Positions 9,627 to 19,108 of a stretch of 42,396 nt of DNA are shown piece by piece; the first letter of the stretch is position 1, and each line of letters begins with the position of its first letter. Source of the DNA: Nitrospirae bacterium YQR-1 (GTDB lineage Bacteria > Nitrospirota > Thermodesulfovibrionia > Thermodesulfovibrionales > Magnetobacteriaceae); assembly GCA_039908095.1 (NCBI GenBank), contig JAMOBJ010000031.1, forward strand, positions 1 through 42,396, in the 5' to 3' direction. The notes beneath the pieces are model-generated. The model had not been told where the DNA came from, did no database searches, and saw only the letters and a program-made list of their open reading frames with translations. Position numbers and translations under genes: made by a program.

Positions 9627-9825
9627 TAACAATACTCATCGCATGACGCAAAGCATCACCAACTTTTACCCAATCATTGCGAAGGTTCTCAGCATCTGTT
9701 TGGAAAGAGCCAAATTCTTGAGAAGAAGTCTTTCTTTTTGGCAAATACTTGCTGTAATCAGTGTTTGGGCATATATCAAGCACGCTCCCCATCCCTCTAA
9801 GTATATTTCTAAGTCGTGTGCTCAT
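9610..9825 (-). CDS. Small protein upstream of and overlapping the DUF2335 gene
   Basis: The 71-residue product begins MSTRLRNILRGMGSVLDICP and ends NVEKE; ATG at 9825 is used (a GTG is one codon earlier). It contains FQTDAENLRNDWVKVGDALRHAM and has no membrane segment. I do not recognise a function. It is transcribed with the DUF2335 gene: its last 17 bases overlap that gene, and a promoter with -35 TTGCAA and -10 TATCTT sits immediately upstream, leaving almost no leader. Confidence 0.7.
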   Translation of the reverse strand: MSTRLRNILRGMGSVLDICPNTDYSKYLPKRKTSSQEFGSFQTDAENLRNDWVKVGDALRHAMSIVNVEKE

Positions 9826-9832
9826 CACTTAA

Positions 9833-9861
9833 AAGATAACACATCTGAAAAATATTTGCAA
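9833..9861 (-). promoter_or_regulatory. Promoter for the small gene/DUF2335 pair
   Basis: On the minus strand, TTGCAA (9861-9856) and TATCTT (9838-9833) are 17 nt apart. The -10 ends only 7 nt before the ATG at 9825, so the transcript would be leaderless or nearly so. It is divergent from the c4 leader promoter at 9865-9894; the -35 boxes are 3 nt apart. Confidence 0.5.
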
Positions 9862-9864
9862 TAC

Positions 9865-9894
9865 TTGACAACCCCCGCTTCCCCGTGCTATCTT
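9865..9894 (+). promoter_or_regulatory. Promoter of the c4 RNA / antirepressor transcript
   Basis: Consensus -35 TTGACA (9865-9870), 18-nt spacer, -10 TATCTT (9889-9894). Transcription would begin near 9901 and run through an attenuator-like hairpin, the c4-type RNA and the ORF6N gene at 10073. Confidence 0.6.
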
Positions 9895-9922
9895 AGTGGC
9901 GTTCGCAGTGTATTGGAGGCTG

Positions 9923-9945
9923 CCCATGCCTTAATGGGATTTTTA
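9923..9945 (+). terminator. Attenuator-like hairpin upstream of the c4 RNA
   Basis: CCCAT (9923-9927) pairs with ATGGG (9934-9938) around GCCTTA and is followed by A and a run of T. The stem is short, so this is a weak terminator or processing signal. It includes the tiny frame ATG-CCT-TAA that follows the first GGAGG site. Confidence 0.35.
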
Positions 9946-9965
9946 GTTTTACAGGCATTTTATCG

Positions 9966-10037
9966 TGCCCGGGTTCCCCGTAGTCGTGAGGCTATGGGCT
10001 GTCTTCCAATGGACAGGAACAGAGCCCGGGCATTTTT
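9966..10037 (+). ncRNA. c4-type antisense RNA in the leader of the antirepressor gene
   Basis: A three-way junction can be drawn by eye. The closing stem is TGCCCGGG (9966-9973) with CCCGGGCA (10025-10032). Hairpin 1 is CCCGTAG / CTATGGG (9977-9983, 9992-9998, one G-U) with loop TCGTGAGG. Hairpin 2 is CTGTC / GACAG (9999-10003, 10012-10016) with loop TTCCAATG. Five T residues follow (10033-10037). The loop and flank of hairpin 2 can pair with CATTGGAGG at 10058-10066, the ribosome site of the downstream gene, and with the near-copy ATTGGAGG at 9912-9919. c4 RNAs of phages P1 and P7 repress the antirepressor operon in just this way. An ORF6N gene downstream fits that role. No database comparison was possible. 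Confidence 0.75.
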
Positions 10038-10072
10038 AATGTCCAAAGCGTTCGCAACATTGGAGGCACAAT

Positions 10073-10834
10073 ATGTCTAATCTATCCGCCACCCTCAAAA
10101 TCGAGGGCAAAGAAGTTACCCAAATTATCTACAAAAGTAAACCCGTTATAACTCTTCAAACAATTAACGAATTACACGAAAGGAAAACCGGCACAGCAGA
10201 GAAAAACTTCACAACAAACAAGGCACGCTTTAACGAAAACGAGGATTATTTCAATGTTCCCTACCAAGAATGGAAAAGTATGGTAAAGAGTTTTCCTCCT
10301 AGCCAAAAGTTTGACACTCACAAACGAGGTGGTCACAGGGGTTCAATGATTTTCCTAACCGAATCCGGCTACCTGCTCCTCGTAAAGAGCTTCACAGACG
10401 AACTATCATGGAAAATCCAACGAGCGCTGGTTAATAGTTACTTTACGGTTAAGACGCTGACGATACAGAAGAACCCGGACTCGCTTGTTGTCGAGACCGA
10501 AGCGCTAAAGAAACGCAATAAAGAGCTTGAGGAAAAAGTCAAAGCCCTTGAGAAAGAGAAGCCTGACCCTAAGTTTATGGAGATATGGTTGGAGGGAGAT
10601 GTGGCGGTGGTTAAGTGGATACATGGAGAGGCTAAGTTTAACATAGAGGCGATAAACCTGTTTATGAAAGCCTTTAGCGCTCATGGGAAGATACCCGGAA
10701 CTATCGGACAGATGGCTATAGCAAAAGCATCGCTGCTGTTAGGCCAAAAACCGCCGGTTAAGGTAAAAGATTTCAGAGACCCGCATTGGTCTGTAGAGCG
10801 GTGTATGCAGGAAGTCGGGGAATTAGTTCACTGA
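10073..10834 (+). CDS. ORF6N-domain antirepressor-like phage protein
   Basis: A 253-residue protein. Residues about 15-115 form an ORF6N domain (V-I-T-L-Q-T-I-N-E-L-H-E-R, then K-A-R-F-N-E-N-E-D-Y-F and the L-T-E-S-G-Y-L-L-L motif). A charged coiled coil spans about residues 135-165, followed by a C-terminal domain containing MAIAKASLLLGQKPPVKVKDF. ORF6N, KilA-N and BRO domains typify phage antirepressors and DNA-binding regulators. The ATG has GGAGG 6 nt upstream; this site lies in a duplicated segment (GCGTTCGCA...ATTGGAGG at 9899-9919 and 10048-10066) and is the predicted target of the c4-type RNA. Expression is therefore probably controlled by antisense pairing. Confidence 0.85.
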   Translation: MSNLSATLKIEGKEVTQIIYKSKPVITLQTINELHERKTGTAEKNFTTNKARFNENEDYFNVPYQEWKSMVKSFPPSQKFDTHKRGGHRGSMIFLTESGYLLLVKSFTDELSWKIQRALVNSYFTVKTLTIQKNPDSLVVETEALKKRNKELEEKVKALEKEKPDPKFMEIWLEGDVAVVKWIHGEAKFNIEAINLFMKAFSAHGKIPGTIGQMAIAKASLLLGQKPPVKVKDFRDPHWSVERCMQEVGELVH

Positions 10835-10856
10835 TGACGGCTGTATGTATAAGAGC

Positions 10857-10879
10857 GGGGGGCGCTAATGCCCCCTTTT
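10857..10879 (+). terminator. Rho-independent terminator of the ORF6N gene
   Basis: GGGGGC (10858-10863) pairs with GCCCCC (10870-10875) around GCTAAT and is followed by TTTT. It overlaps the last codons of the convergent toxin gene at 10878. Confidence 0.75.
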
Positions 10880-11144
10880 AATAAACCTCGTAGTGAGAGC
10901 CGATGTTGAGGAGATGAACAGTGTCCTCGGATAGTTCAAATACTATGCGGATGTCTGGGGTTACCGAACAGGAGTACCTGCCGCTGAAGTTACCTGAGAG
11001 GGCATGTGTTTTAAGCGATGGGGTGAAAGGATTATCCCGTAATGTCTCTAAGGTTTTTGATAACTTTGCAGTAAGGGGCTGTGAGTTTTTAGTAATTTTA
11101 GACGCTTGCCGGACGAAAGGCTTTTTGAAATTCAACTTAGGCAA
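10878..11144 (-). CDS. RelE/YafQ-type mRNA interferase toxin
   Basis: The product ends with the recognisable core of the RelE superfamily: LSKTLETLRDNPFTPSLKTHALSG, then GRYSCSVTPDIRIVFE and LLNIGSHYEVY. I set the start at TTG (11144-11142), which has GGAAAG 6 nt upstream and directly follows the antitoxin stop; this gives 88 residues, normal for the family. An open frame continues further upstream through the antitoxin gene, but that part is out-of-frame shadow. Such toxins cleave mRNA on the ribosome and are neutralised by the protein encoded just upstream. Confidence 0.8.
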   Translation of the reverse strand: MPKLNFKKPFVRQASKITKNSQPLTAKLSKTLETLRDNPFTPSLKTHALSGNFSGRYSCSVTPDIRIVFELSEDTVHLLNIGSHYEVY

Positions 11145-11145
11145 A

Positions 11146-11406
11146 CTATTCTTTCCAATTTTTAATGAATTCCATAGCCTCTTCCACCGTATCAAACGTA
11201 TAACCTTCTTCTTGTTCAAATCTAAGCGTTTCCTCAACAAACTCTTTATGCCTGCGTTCTTTATCAGCAAGGTATGCCGCAAAGTCAGACACTTCTTTCA
11301 AGCGTTCAATAGACAGGCTGCGCAGTGTTTCATCTATCCGCTCAATGTATCCCTGTTGGTCAGTGATTTCAGGGGGCTTTTCAGTTTCTATAATAGTTTC
11401 GTTCAT
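11146..11406 (-). CDS. Antitoxin partner of the RelE-like toxin
   Basis: The 86-residue acidic protein has a central IDETLRSLSIERLKEVSDFAAYLADKE helix, common in antitoxins of the DUF2281-like and related groups. Its C-terminal stretch (F-D-T-V-E-E-A-M-E-F-I-K-N-W-K-E) is the kind that folds onto a toxin. It ends 1 nt before the toxin start. It follows the DUF1640-like gene by 5 nt, so the three may be co-transcribed. No DNA-binding domain is obvious. Confidence 0.75.
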   Translation of the reverse strand: MNETIIETEKPPEITDQQGYIERIDETLRSLSIERLKEVSDFAAYLADKERRHKEFVEETLRFEQEEGYTFDTVEEAMEFIKNWKE

Positions 11407-11411
11407 AGGAG

Positions 11412-11780
11412 TTACTTGACGATACCTAAGAGTTTGGAGATTAAATCTAACGCACGGGGATTAGACAGAATGATAAGAAAGGCAAGAACGAGGAAATACA
11501 GCTTCATTTTCCATTCTAAATCGCTTTTGAGAACCTTCATTTCGCCTGAAAGCCTTGTTTCCACCTTTGTTATTTCGCCTGAAAGTCTTGTTTCTACTAA
11601 TTGCAAATTGCCCTCGGTAGCCAAATCTTTAGATAATTCCTCTTTTATCTCTGTTTTCATTCCAGAGGAAAAATCAGTTGTTTCTTTAATAACCTCGGCA
11701 ATCTCTTTAGCAGCCTTTTCACTGAGCTCAGCGTCTTTCAACCGCTCGTATATCTTTAAGGTGTCTATCGTTGTTGCCAT
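11412..11780 (-). CDS. DUF1640-like coiled-coil membrane protein
   Basis: The 122-residue protein starts with DTLKIYERLKDAELSEKAAKEIAEVIKE, typical of DUF1640 proteins. A coiled coil contains a direct repeat of VETRLSGE (residues about 63-80), and a C-terminal membrane helix (about residues 92-110) ends the protein. The family is distantly related to the CCDC90/MCU-regulator coiled coils of mitochondria. Function in bacteria is unknown. It lies just upstream of the antitoxin gene and is similar in design to the gene at 8701-8949. Confidence 0.75.
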   Translation of the reverse strand: MATTIDTLKIYERLKDAELSEKAAKEIAEVIKETTDFSSGMKTEIKEELSKDLATEGNLQLVETRLSGEITKVETRLSGEMKVLKSDLEWKMKLYFLVLAFLIILSNPRALDLISKLLGIVK

Positions 11781-11840
11781 GTTCTTAACTTACCATAAAA
11801 GCAAAAGAATTGCAAGAGGCTTGTCATACTCTCCCCCTGT

Positions 11841-12455
11841 TTACATCGTCAACGCCTGTCTTTTCCGCTCAATAACTTCCCGTCTGTCTTTCAATGGAAT
11901 GCTTGTAACTGACTTTTGCGCAAGCAACTGTCTTAGGGTTTTCTTTTCCTCATTGTTTGCCGCTTCATACACCTTTAAAGCCTCAATTATACTGAGATGT
12001 TTAAACCCGCTCTGAAGCTGTGTTAGCCTGCTGTTTCTCACCATATCCATTGCTTCTTTAGGCGTTATCGTGCCCTCTTTGAGAGCACTTACAACCATAT
12101 CATGACCTTTAGTCGGGTCCATAAATAGCTGACGCTGTAGCCTCTTTTCATTGTCTGCCCTGCCCTGTTGCTCTGATGTGCGGCCGCCTATCGGCACTTT
12201 CTGTGACATGATTTCACTCATCACATTTTCTGCCTTAGAGCGTACAAACTCTGCAGGCGCCGGTGTTATGCCAATAAATGGCAACAACGATTTCACGGTT
12301 ACCTCACCGCTAAGTTTATTTTCCCTAATCATTCCTCTTATCCCAAACGGCACTCCGGAGGCGGCAGCATGTAAAAGTAAGTCAGCGCCTTTCTTGTAAA
12401 ATGGATCATCCTCATTGATTATTTTAGCGCCATAAAAATCTTTATTCTTTAACAT
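11841..12455 (-). pseudogene. C-terminal fragment of the polyvalent protein, separated by frameshift
   Basis: A 204-residue open frame with no independent start signal. Its frame continues upstream without a stop to about 12575 (…ERLSLPAYLKDVIHW, then SEKPLTTAGNKAHPLISLIVE), where it overlaps the end of the large frame at 12536. The joined reading (NKMFAGRERLSL) is natural, so the two are one gene with a single frameshift near 12570-12590. Contents are helical and basic toward the C-terminus (TSIPLKDRREVIERKRQ). No catalytic motif is visible in this part. Confidence 0.7.
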
Positions 12456-12535
12456 TTCAACTATCAGAGATATTAACGGATGCGCTTTGTTGCCTGCCGT
12501 GGTCAGCGGTTTTTCTGACCAGTGGATAACATCTT

Positions 12536-15500
12536 TTAAATAAGCAGGCAGAGATAATCTCTCCGGCCGGCAAACATTTTGTTAAATGCAATTACGCCTT
12601 GTCTCATCAGTGGTGATATTTCCTGAAACTTCCCTCTTTCTGTAGCGTTAATAAAATCAACCCGTTCTTCGCTGCTAAGAGTGTTCATATGGTCTCTGTA
12701 CGTTTTTAAGGCTTTACCTGAAATAACTGTCTTTCTTGTGTACTCCGCTAACCAATTCCTTAAAGTGCCTGCCGTTACCTTTGCAGCATCAGACATTGTG
12801 GACGGCGCAAATATTGATTGTATATCCTTGCCGATTGCCCTAATGTTGCTCTTGATGCTGTCGTATTTATCTTTAATCGTTTCGTCTTCTTTCGGCTGGC
12901 CTAAAGAGAAAGACAGGTTATCCCCTCCGGGTGTCTTGACATCTTTAAGTAAATCATTTAAACTAATAGTAGAAGCCTGTTGCCCCGTACGAGGCGCGCT
13001 GCCTGAAAAGGTATCGTCCGTGCGCAAAGCTCGACCCGCAGCAGGCTTTTCTATTTCTGTAAGGCTATGGTCATAAAAACGCTTTCCTTCGTTGGTTTCT
13101 TTTACTGTAAGCTTTGCTCTGTAAAGTTTTCCTGATATTTCTAAGGGAGCATAAAACCTATGTATGCTTTTAATGTTTGGGTCAGAGTACCTATCTGCTC
13201 GGCTTTCGTGCAATACAGCATTTTCTAACAGTTCAGGGATAGCTCTTATTGCCTCAATATGTTCTAACGAACGTTCACCACTTAACGCTTTTTCAATTCC
13301 AGCTCTGTTTATCTGGATTTTCCATCCTGTATCTTCATTAATGAATTCTTTCTTCTGCAAGTTCTCTTTAGCCCATTGTTTAGCCTCTTTCCGTGCCTGC
13401 CATAGTTTATCGCTAAATACCTTATCGCTAATTCCAGTTATCCTTACGTTTCTTTCAGAGTTATCATCAGCAATATTTAATTCCCTGTCGGCCATTTTAC
13501 CTGAGAGCACATCATTAAATATGTCCGTATGGTTTTTAAAGCCCTGTCCTCTCAGGTAATTACCAATGCTTTCAAAGAAATCGAGGATTTTATTAAAGAT
13601 TTTCCTGACCGGTTCAGGTATCAAGGTTTTTGGTCTGGCGCCGTTAAGTTTTTCGTCTGCATATTTAGCAAATCCATCGGCGTAGTTTTCCTGCCAGTCT
13701 TTATCGCCCTTGCTGTATTTGTTCTCAAGGATAGCTCTTTCCTTATCGGTCAGAAGGGTTTTCTCAACCACGTGTCCTATTTCGTGATAAGCCGTCCTGA
13801 TAGTGTTAACGTCAGGATTATCGCTGATTGCAAGTTTAACAACTGCAATGGCTTGTTTCTCGTTAAGTTTAAAAACCTGAGTGCTGCCGTGGACGCTGAG
13901 TTCCGCAAGCTCTTTATCCGTCAATTCGTCAGGCTCAAGCCCGTGTGCCCGCAACCCTTCTTTTTGTGCTTCCGTCATAGTCTCTTTTGTTAATGTTTCA
14001 GGCAAGTCTAAGCCAGCATCAATGTGGAGATACTTGTTATTCCCTAATGCGTTTAGTGCACGACTCCACGCAACAACAACTTTATCCCTATTAGCCCTGA
14101 GAATGTCGGCTCTGGAGAGCCCCGTATTGACAGACTCGGTTGGCTGTGGTAAAATATAATTGTCTGGAGAGGAAGGCACGGCCTCTTTTGCAGGCTTGGG
14201 GATATCAGATGCGGCTATGGTGTCTTTCAGAGAAGCCGACGGGGCAGTTGATACCGGTAAGCTGCCTTTGAGTGCATCCGGCAATATAGACTCCCCTTTA
14301 AGTAAGTTTGTCTCCCATCTCCTGATATTGGAAAGAGGGATATTCGTAACGTAAAACGTGCCGTCCGGCTTTACTTTAACGATTGTCGCATGTAGTTTAA
14401 TCCCACCATCTTTAAATATTTTTATATAAGTATGTTCACCATCAACATCTCTTATATCATTCGGCCTTTCTAGTGTAGGCCTTATAAAATTAACAAAATC
14501 CTTCCGACTCTTATCTTCATGTGCTGCCAGCTTTAAGTAATGCTTTTTCATTATTGTTACAGTTTCTATCGGCGTGGTTATTTCAGATGTTGTTTTGCCG
14601 AATAGCCCAAACTCATTAAAAAATACTTCCTGATAGTTTCCTGTTACTCTTGCCGGCTCTTTTTCAATAGAGTGTCTGTGTTCCTCAATAAATTTAATTA
14701 CTTCAGGAGATTTGGTTTTACCTCTAATTTCGGACATCTCTTTGTCGGTTATTCCCGTCGTAGTAGTTTTTTTGCTTATTGAAAAAGAAACACTGTTATC
14801 ATATTCCCTTTCTGCCTGCTTCTGTATTATCCGTGTGCCCTCTTCAATCACCTTATCAAGCATATTCCACTGTGAATCTTTTAACCCTAAAGCATTTTTG
14901 ACAAAATTAACAAACTTATCCCACAAGGTTGTCTTTTGTTTTACAGGCGCTCCTTCATCTGGTATGCTCTTGAGAAAATCCTGGAATTCTTTGTTTGTAA
15001 AGGCTTCTGCTAAAAATTCATGGTCATTCTTCATCCCATAGTATTTATTCTTGCTCTCATCTAAATGGTTATCTTTAATTGCTTGCCTGATTTTATAAAT
15101 AGTATCATCGCCACTTATGTAAAGATATTTTGACGTTGCATCGTGGATAATTTCATGTAACCCGGCAGTCATTAACTTTTTAATTGAGGAGCCTCCATAT
15201 TTGCCTCTAAGTCCAAAAAAGTTTAGCTCAATCTTGTTCGGATTTCCAAAGGTATGAAGACCTCCCGATTCAAATACAAATGGCGATGTTGATGGCATTG
15301 ATTGTATAATGGTCTGCTCAAGTTGCTTGACAATGTATGGATTTAATAGCATTGCTTTTGCTATTTCTTTCTCTTGACTATTCCCATGTATAGAAATCAA
15401 AGACACTAAGTCGTTTCCTCGTACTTCACCTTTTTGCACTTTATCAAAAAAACCATCTTTACCAAAGATGACTTTGCCAAGCTTTTTGTCTTCTTCTGAT

Positions 15501-17698
15501 AGCGCAAGCTTGCTCTTGTCTCTATCAGAAAATTGTGTCTCCTCCCCGCTTCCTTTAATAGCATCGTTCTTGACAGACTCGCCCTCTTGTGGTATATTAG
15601 AGGTAGATTCATCAAGGGGTCTGCCTGCCGTGGGTGGGTGTTCGTGGAGCATTGGGGCAGCAGTGTAGATTTCACGGGCCGACGTAGAATATAACACTTC
15701 ACCTTTCTTGATGGATTTAATTAAAACCTCTGATTCTTTGGGATGGCTACTTATAGATATTTCTTTTCCGTCTTTTTGGATAGTGATTGATGTGAAATAT
15801 GTGTTTTTATTTTCGTCAACAAATGGTTTTATGTAAATTCGCTTTGTATCCCTTTCCGCTCCTTCTTTTGGGTCGTGGACTTCCACCACATACAAAGGGT
15901 CTGTTAAAGTCGGCTTAATTAGCCCGAAATATTTCTCTCTGCTTTTAGCCTTTAGTTTTATATATTGGTTTCTACCAAGAGTCACGTCACCGACAGGCGT
16001 TTTAACTGTTTGGTTTTCCCCAAATTCGCTTTTCCAAGTCTCCGGAGTAAGTTTTAATTCTCTAAACGGTGCGGCATTGTCTTTAAGCGTCTTCAATATC
16101 GCATCATCACGGCCTATTGAAAAAGATATGCCGGTGGACTCCGGCGGTGTTATGGGTGGTTGGTTTTCAGTTGTTTTATTTGTGGATACCTCAGAGGGGG
16201 GCTGCCCCTCTGCTATTGCTCTTTGGGCTTCAGGTGCGGGTGCTTCCGGTCGTATTCCTCGCTGCGCTTCTGGCTCTGCGCTATGCGTTCCTTGAGCACT
16301 TTGTCCAACTCTTCCGGCTTGTTTATCAGATGAGATAGCCCCAGCCTCTGCAATCTTGCTTCCTGTGACATCTTCCCCTCCTTTCTCTAACTCTCTCTTT
16401 GCCTGTGCAGTTATTTCATCTGCTGCTTTCTTTGCTTCAAAGAAGCTACCACCGTCTTTAAAGTTAGCAACCCCGTAATAAATCCCAGTGCCAGTCTCTT
16501 TGTGAAGTTTGGGATGGTATAATGTGTCCAGCCCATTCTCTTTTACATACGCATCTACATTCAGTTTAGCACGGTCTAACACAATTTGCAATTGTTTTTT
16601 GTCAATATCAGGAGCTAATACACTAAACTCATCGCCGCCCTGTCGAAATACCTGAGCTTTTGGTATGCTTTTATTTACTGTATCCTTTATTATCTGCGCC
16701 ATCGCACTGAGATGTACGTCTGCGGCCGCATTTGATCCCGCTGCTTTATTTAACCCGCCAAGGTTTAAAACATCTATGTCACCATAGGCAAATTGCCTTT
16801 CATCTTTAACATGACTCTCCCATGCTCTCTCAGTTGCTGACTTATATGCTGTAGGTACTTGAAAGCCGGTAACAGGGTCAACATCTCGTGATTCTCTGTA
16901 TGCTGTTTTTAAATGACTCTTTAGAATGTCCTGAGCTAAATTTGAATCCATGGGAATATTGTGTGCAGATATAAGAGATAGTGCATCCTTTCTTGCGGTA
17001 TCTGCCGCTGCCTGTTGTTCTACTTCTGTATTAGAAAGAAATTCCGGATGCTTTGTAACAGGTGTTTTTAAAATAGTGTTATCGTAAATATGATATTTCC
17101 GGCCGTCTGTCATAGCCGCTCTGTCAGCATCACCATAGCCTAAGTCTTTAAGGCCTCTATCTATCTTCTCTGGTGCGGGAGGCGTTTCCGGTAAAGGCTG
17201 TGTTACCCCTGCCTGTTCTGTCGGCTGGGGTTTTTCTGCGCCTTTTGCCGCCTGTAACGTATCCCACGCTTTCTGCGGGTCTTTGGCTAACTTCATTGCA
17301 TCCTGCTTTGACAAACCGGCCACATCAACTAACTGTTTCCTGACATCCGGCGTTACCTTGAACCCGTCCGGCATAGTGGTAGCAGGGGAATCACCTTTGG
17401 GGAGATTGACAGCCATGTCGGAATTTGATACAATATCATCAGTAAGAAGGTTGCTTTGGCCACGAGCGCCAAGCTCAACACCCTGAGATGCTGTAGGTGT
17501 TGGGTATATAAGTGGGGCAAGGGGCTCAGTCTTGTCGAAGGGGTTTCCGCTCCTTTCCCAAATCAGCTTTCTCTCACCATTAGCTGGATATTTAGGTGGT
17601 GCGATAAAAGCCGATGAAACCCCATAATGACTGCCATTGTCTTCTTTTGCTAACTCTACAACTGCTAATTTAGCGCCGCCATTTTGCTTGACTAACAT
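12536..17698 (-). pseudogene. Giant phage/plasmid polyvalent protein (nuclease-like, GGDEF, two zincins, LPD3), frameshifted
   Basis: The 1,720-residue frame starts in mid-domain: the same frame continues upstream to about 17990 with no start codon and completes a phage Barnase-EndoU-like domain (FDFGHITDD…HIETKYGGKRL…LMLVKQNGG). Domains in order: that nuclease-like domain; a GGDEF domain with R-Q-G-G-D-E-F at about 350-356; two related segments (about 520-690 and 1000-1150) with YIKL…FI-x-PTL motifs; a metallopeptidase-like HEIIH (about 849) with HEFLAEAF; a second zincin HEIGH (about 1306); and an LPD3-type domain (about 1450-1545: GWKIQINRAGIEKALSG, RFYAPLEISGKLYRAKLTV). Polyvalent proteins travel with phage and conjugative DNA and are thought to act on entry into a new host. 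Frameshifts at both ends suggest decay or sequencing error. Confidence 0.8.
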
Positions 17699-17898
17699 TA
17701 ACCTGCCGTTTGGTTGTTGCCAAATCTGGTTATAGTTTGACGCTACGTCATTAATAAACGATTCAGTATCAGCGTATCCGGCGTTTTTAATACCTTCTAA
17801 GCGTTTTCCACCATACTTTGTCTCGATATGAGTTTTACCATACTTTTCATCCCCATTCTCTAGCCTTATCGGAGCGGCGGGGATGTCGGCTTCTTTGG

Positions 17899-18444
17899 CT
17901 ATGTCATCAGTGATATGCCCGAAATCAAAAGTGCCGTCAGGGGCTTTGACAAAGGTTTTTTCGGTAGCAGTGGTGTTATATCTGGGGCAACCACGCCGCT
18001 CTCCACGGTGCCATTTAACCTATTGGGTGACACGGGCTCTGTAGCAGCTTCGTTTGCTTGACTAACAGGGGATGCCCCAGTTTCTTTATTATACAATTCA
18101 TGTATTTGACTATCTGTTAAATTGATTAGGTGGTCAGGGTTATATTTACCTGTTTTAGCCAAGTTTGCCATCATTAAATCTATGTCTGTTATTGGTGGCT
18201 TACCAAGTGGTGCTTCTGGTGGAATATTCTCCCCTTCCGGTGTGCCAACAAATTGTGGTTTCGGAGCAGGCATTTCAACGGGTATGGGGGCGGATGGAGC
18301 AACGGGTTGGTCAGCTACCAAGGGTTTCTTTCCCTGAGACTCATTGCGTACAAACGGATGAACCCTTGCACCCTGTATTGGGCCCGCTATAGCGGCCATA
18401 AGGGCTGTCTCTTTTAATCGTTTCCCGAAATCGGCCAATGTCAT
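17899..18444 (-). pseudogene. N-terminal fragment of the polyvalent protein
   Basis: A 181-residue frame from an ATG at 18444. The frame itself is open up to a TAA at 18571-18573 (SDAHEIPGELFTEALQSG precedes the ATG) but has no good start there. The protein is Pro-rich in the middle (VAPSAPIPVEMPAPKPQ) and ends in frame-shifted nonsense (KPLSKPLTALLISGISLMT). Near 17990 the true frame passes to RYNTTATEKTFVKAPDGTFDFG, which leads into the large frame. One frameshift between about 17940 and 18000 therefore separates this piece from 12536-17698. Confidence 0.65.
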
Positions 18445-18600
18445 GTTGGGGTCGGTAGTACTCTTGTCTATACCTGACTGTAGAGCTTCAGTAAATAGCT
18501 CACCCGGAATCTCGTGTGCATCTGATTTTGCAGAGTTAAATGTTATCGTTTTATCCTCGCTTTGCGGTCTTTATCGGACAGGAGTACATCAAGTTAATTT

Positions 18601-18984
18601 GTGAAGCTGAATACACCGCTCTGCGGTTCCATCTGCGCAGGCGCAGATATAAACCCATCTTTTAAACGTTATTTACTTACTCAGCAGTCACTTAGAATGA
18701 ATCTTGAGTATTTGTTGAATTTCAAATATGCAAATATGTCTTATAATATTGCAGCAGAAGAAAACAAGACTTCTGAACTATTGTTAGATTATCTTTGTCA
18801 TTTTATTCTATCCTCAATTGCTATATATCGGCCAACAATATGGAGGTCAATAACATTTGGTAAAACTGATTTGTTTCATGAAATTTTGGCACTATATAGA
18901 AGGTTTAATATTCATATTTTCAATATTAATAAAATTTTAGTATCCAAAAATATATTACTAGAAGGATATAGTGACGAATTCTAA
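18601..18984 (+). CDS. Hypothetical AT-rich ORF
   Basis: A 127-codon frame starting with a GTG-type start, or 95 codons from the internal ATG at 18697. The sequence is rich in Leu, Ile, Asn and Phe (LEYLLNFKYANMSYNIAAEE, later FNIHIFNINKILVS) and has no recognisable motif. Base composition is clearly more AT-rich than its neighbours, as expected for foreign DNA. No ribosome site is convincing. It may be the remnant of a longer gene. Confidence 0.3.
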   Translation: MKLNTPLCGSICAGADINPSFKRYLLTQQSLRMNLEYLLNFKYANMSYNIAAEENKTSELLLDYLCHFILSSIAIYRPTIWRSITFGKTDLFHEILALYRRFNIHIFNINKILVSKNILLEGYSDEF

Positions 18985-19108
18985 CTGAACGCTGCAAAGA
19001 TCGTCTTTAAATACGGCAATTTTTAATCTTTTTCATAGTAGTTTTTCCATTCGCTTGTAAGCCGTCCTCACTTGCCTCGAACTTACGAAGTTGTTATCAA
19101 AATAATTA

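Noticed and set aside
9109..10080. 323-codon plus-strand ORF with a GGAGG site before its ATG
   Set aside because: Most of it is antisense to the DUF2335 gene and its partner, both with clear family patterns and their own promoter, and it runs through the c4-type leader. The strong start may be left over from a displaced gene.
10921..12015. 364-codon plus-strand ORF
   Set aside because: It is antisense to toxin, antitoxin and DUF1640-like genes, has low-complexity Phe/Ser composition and no ribosome site.
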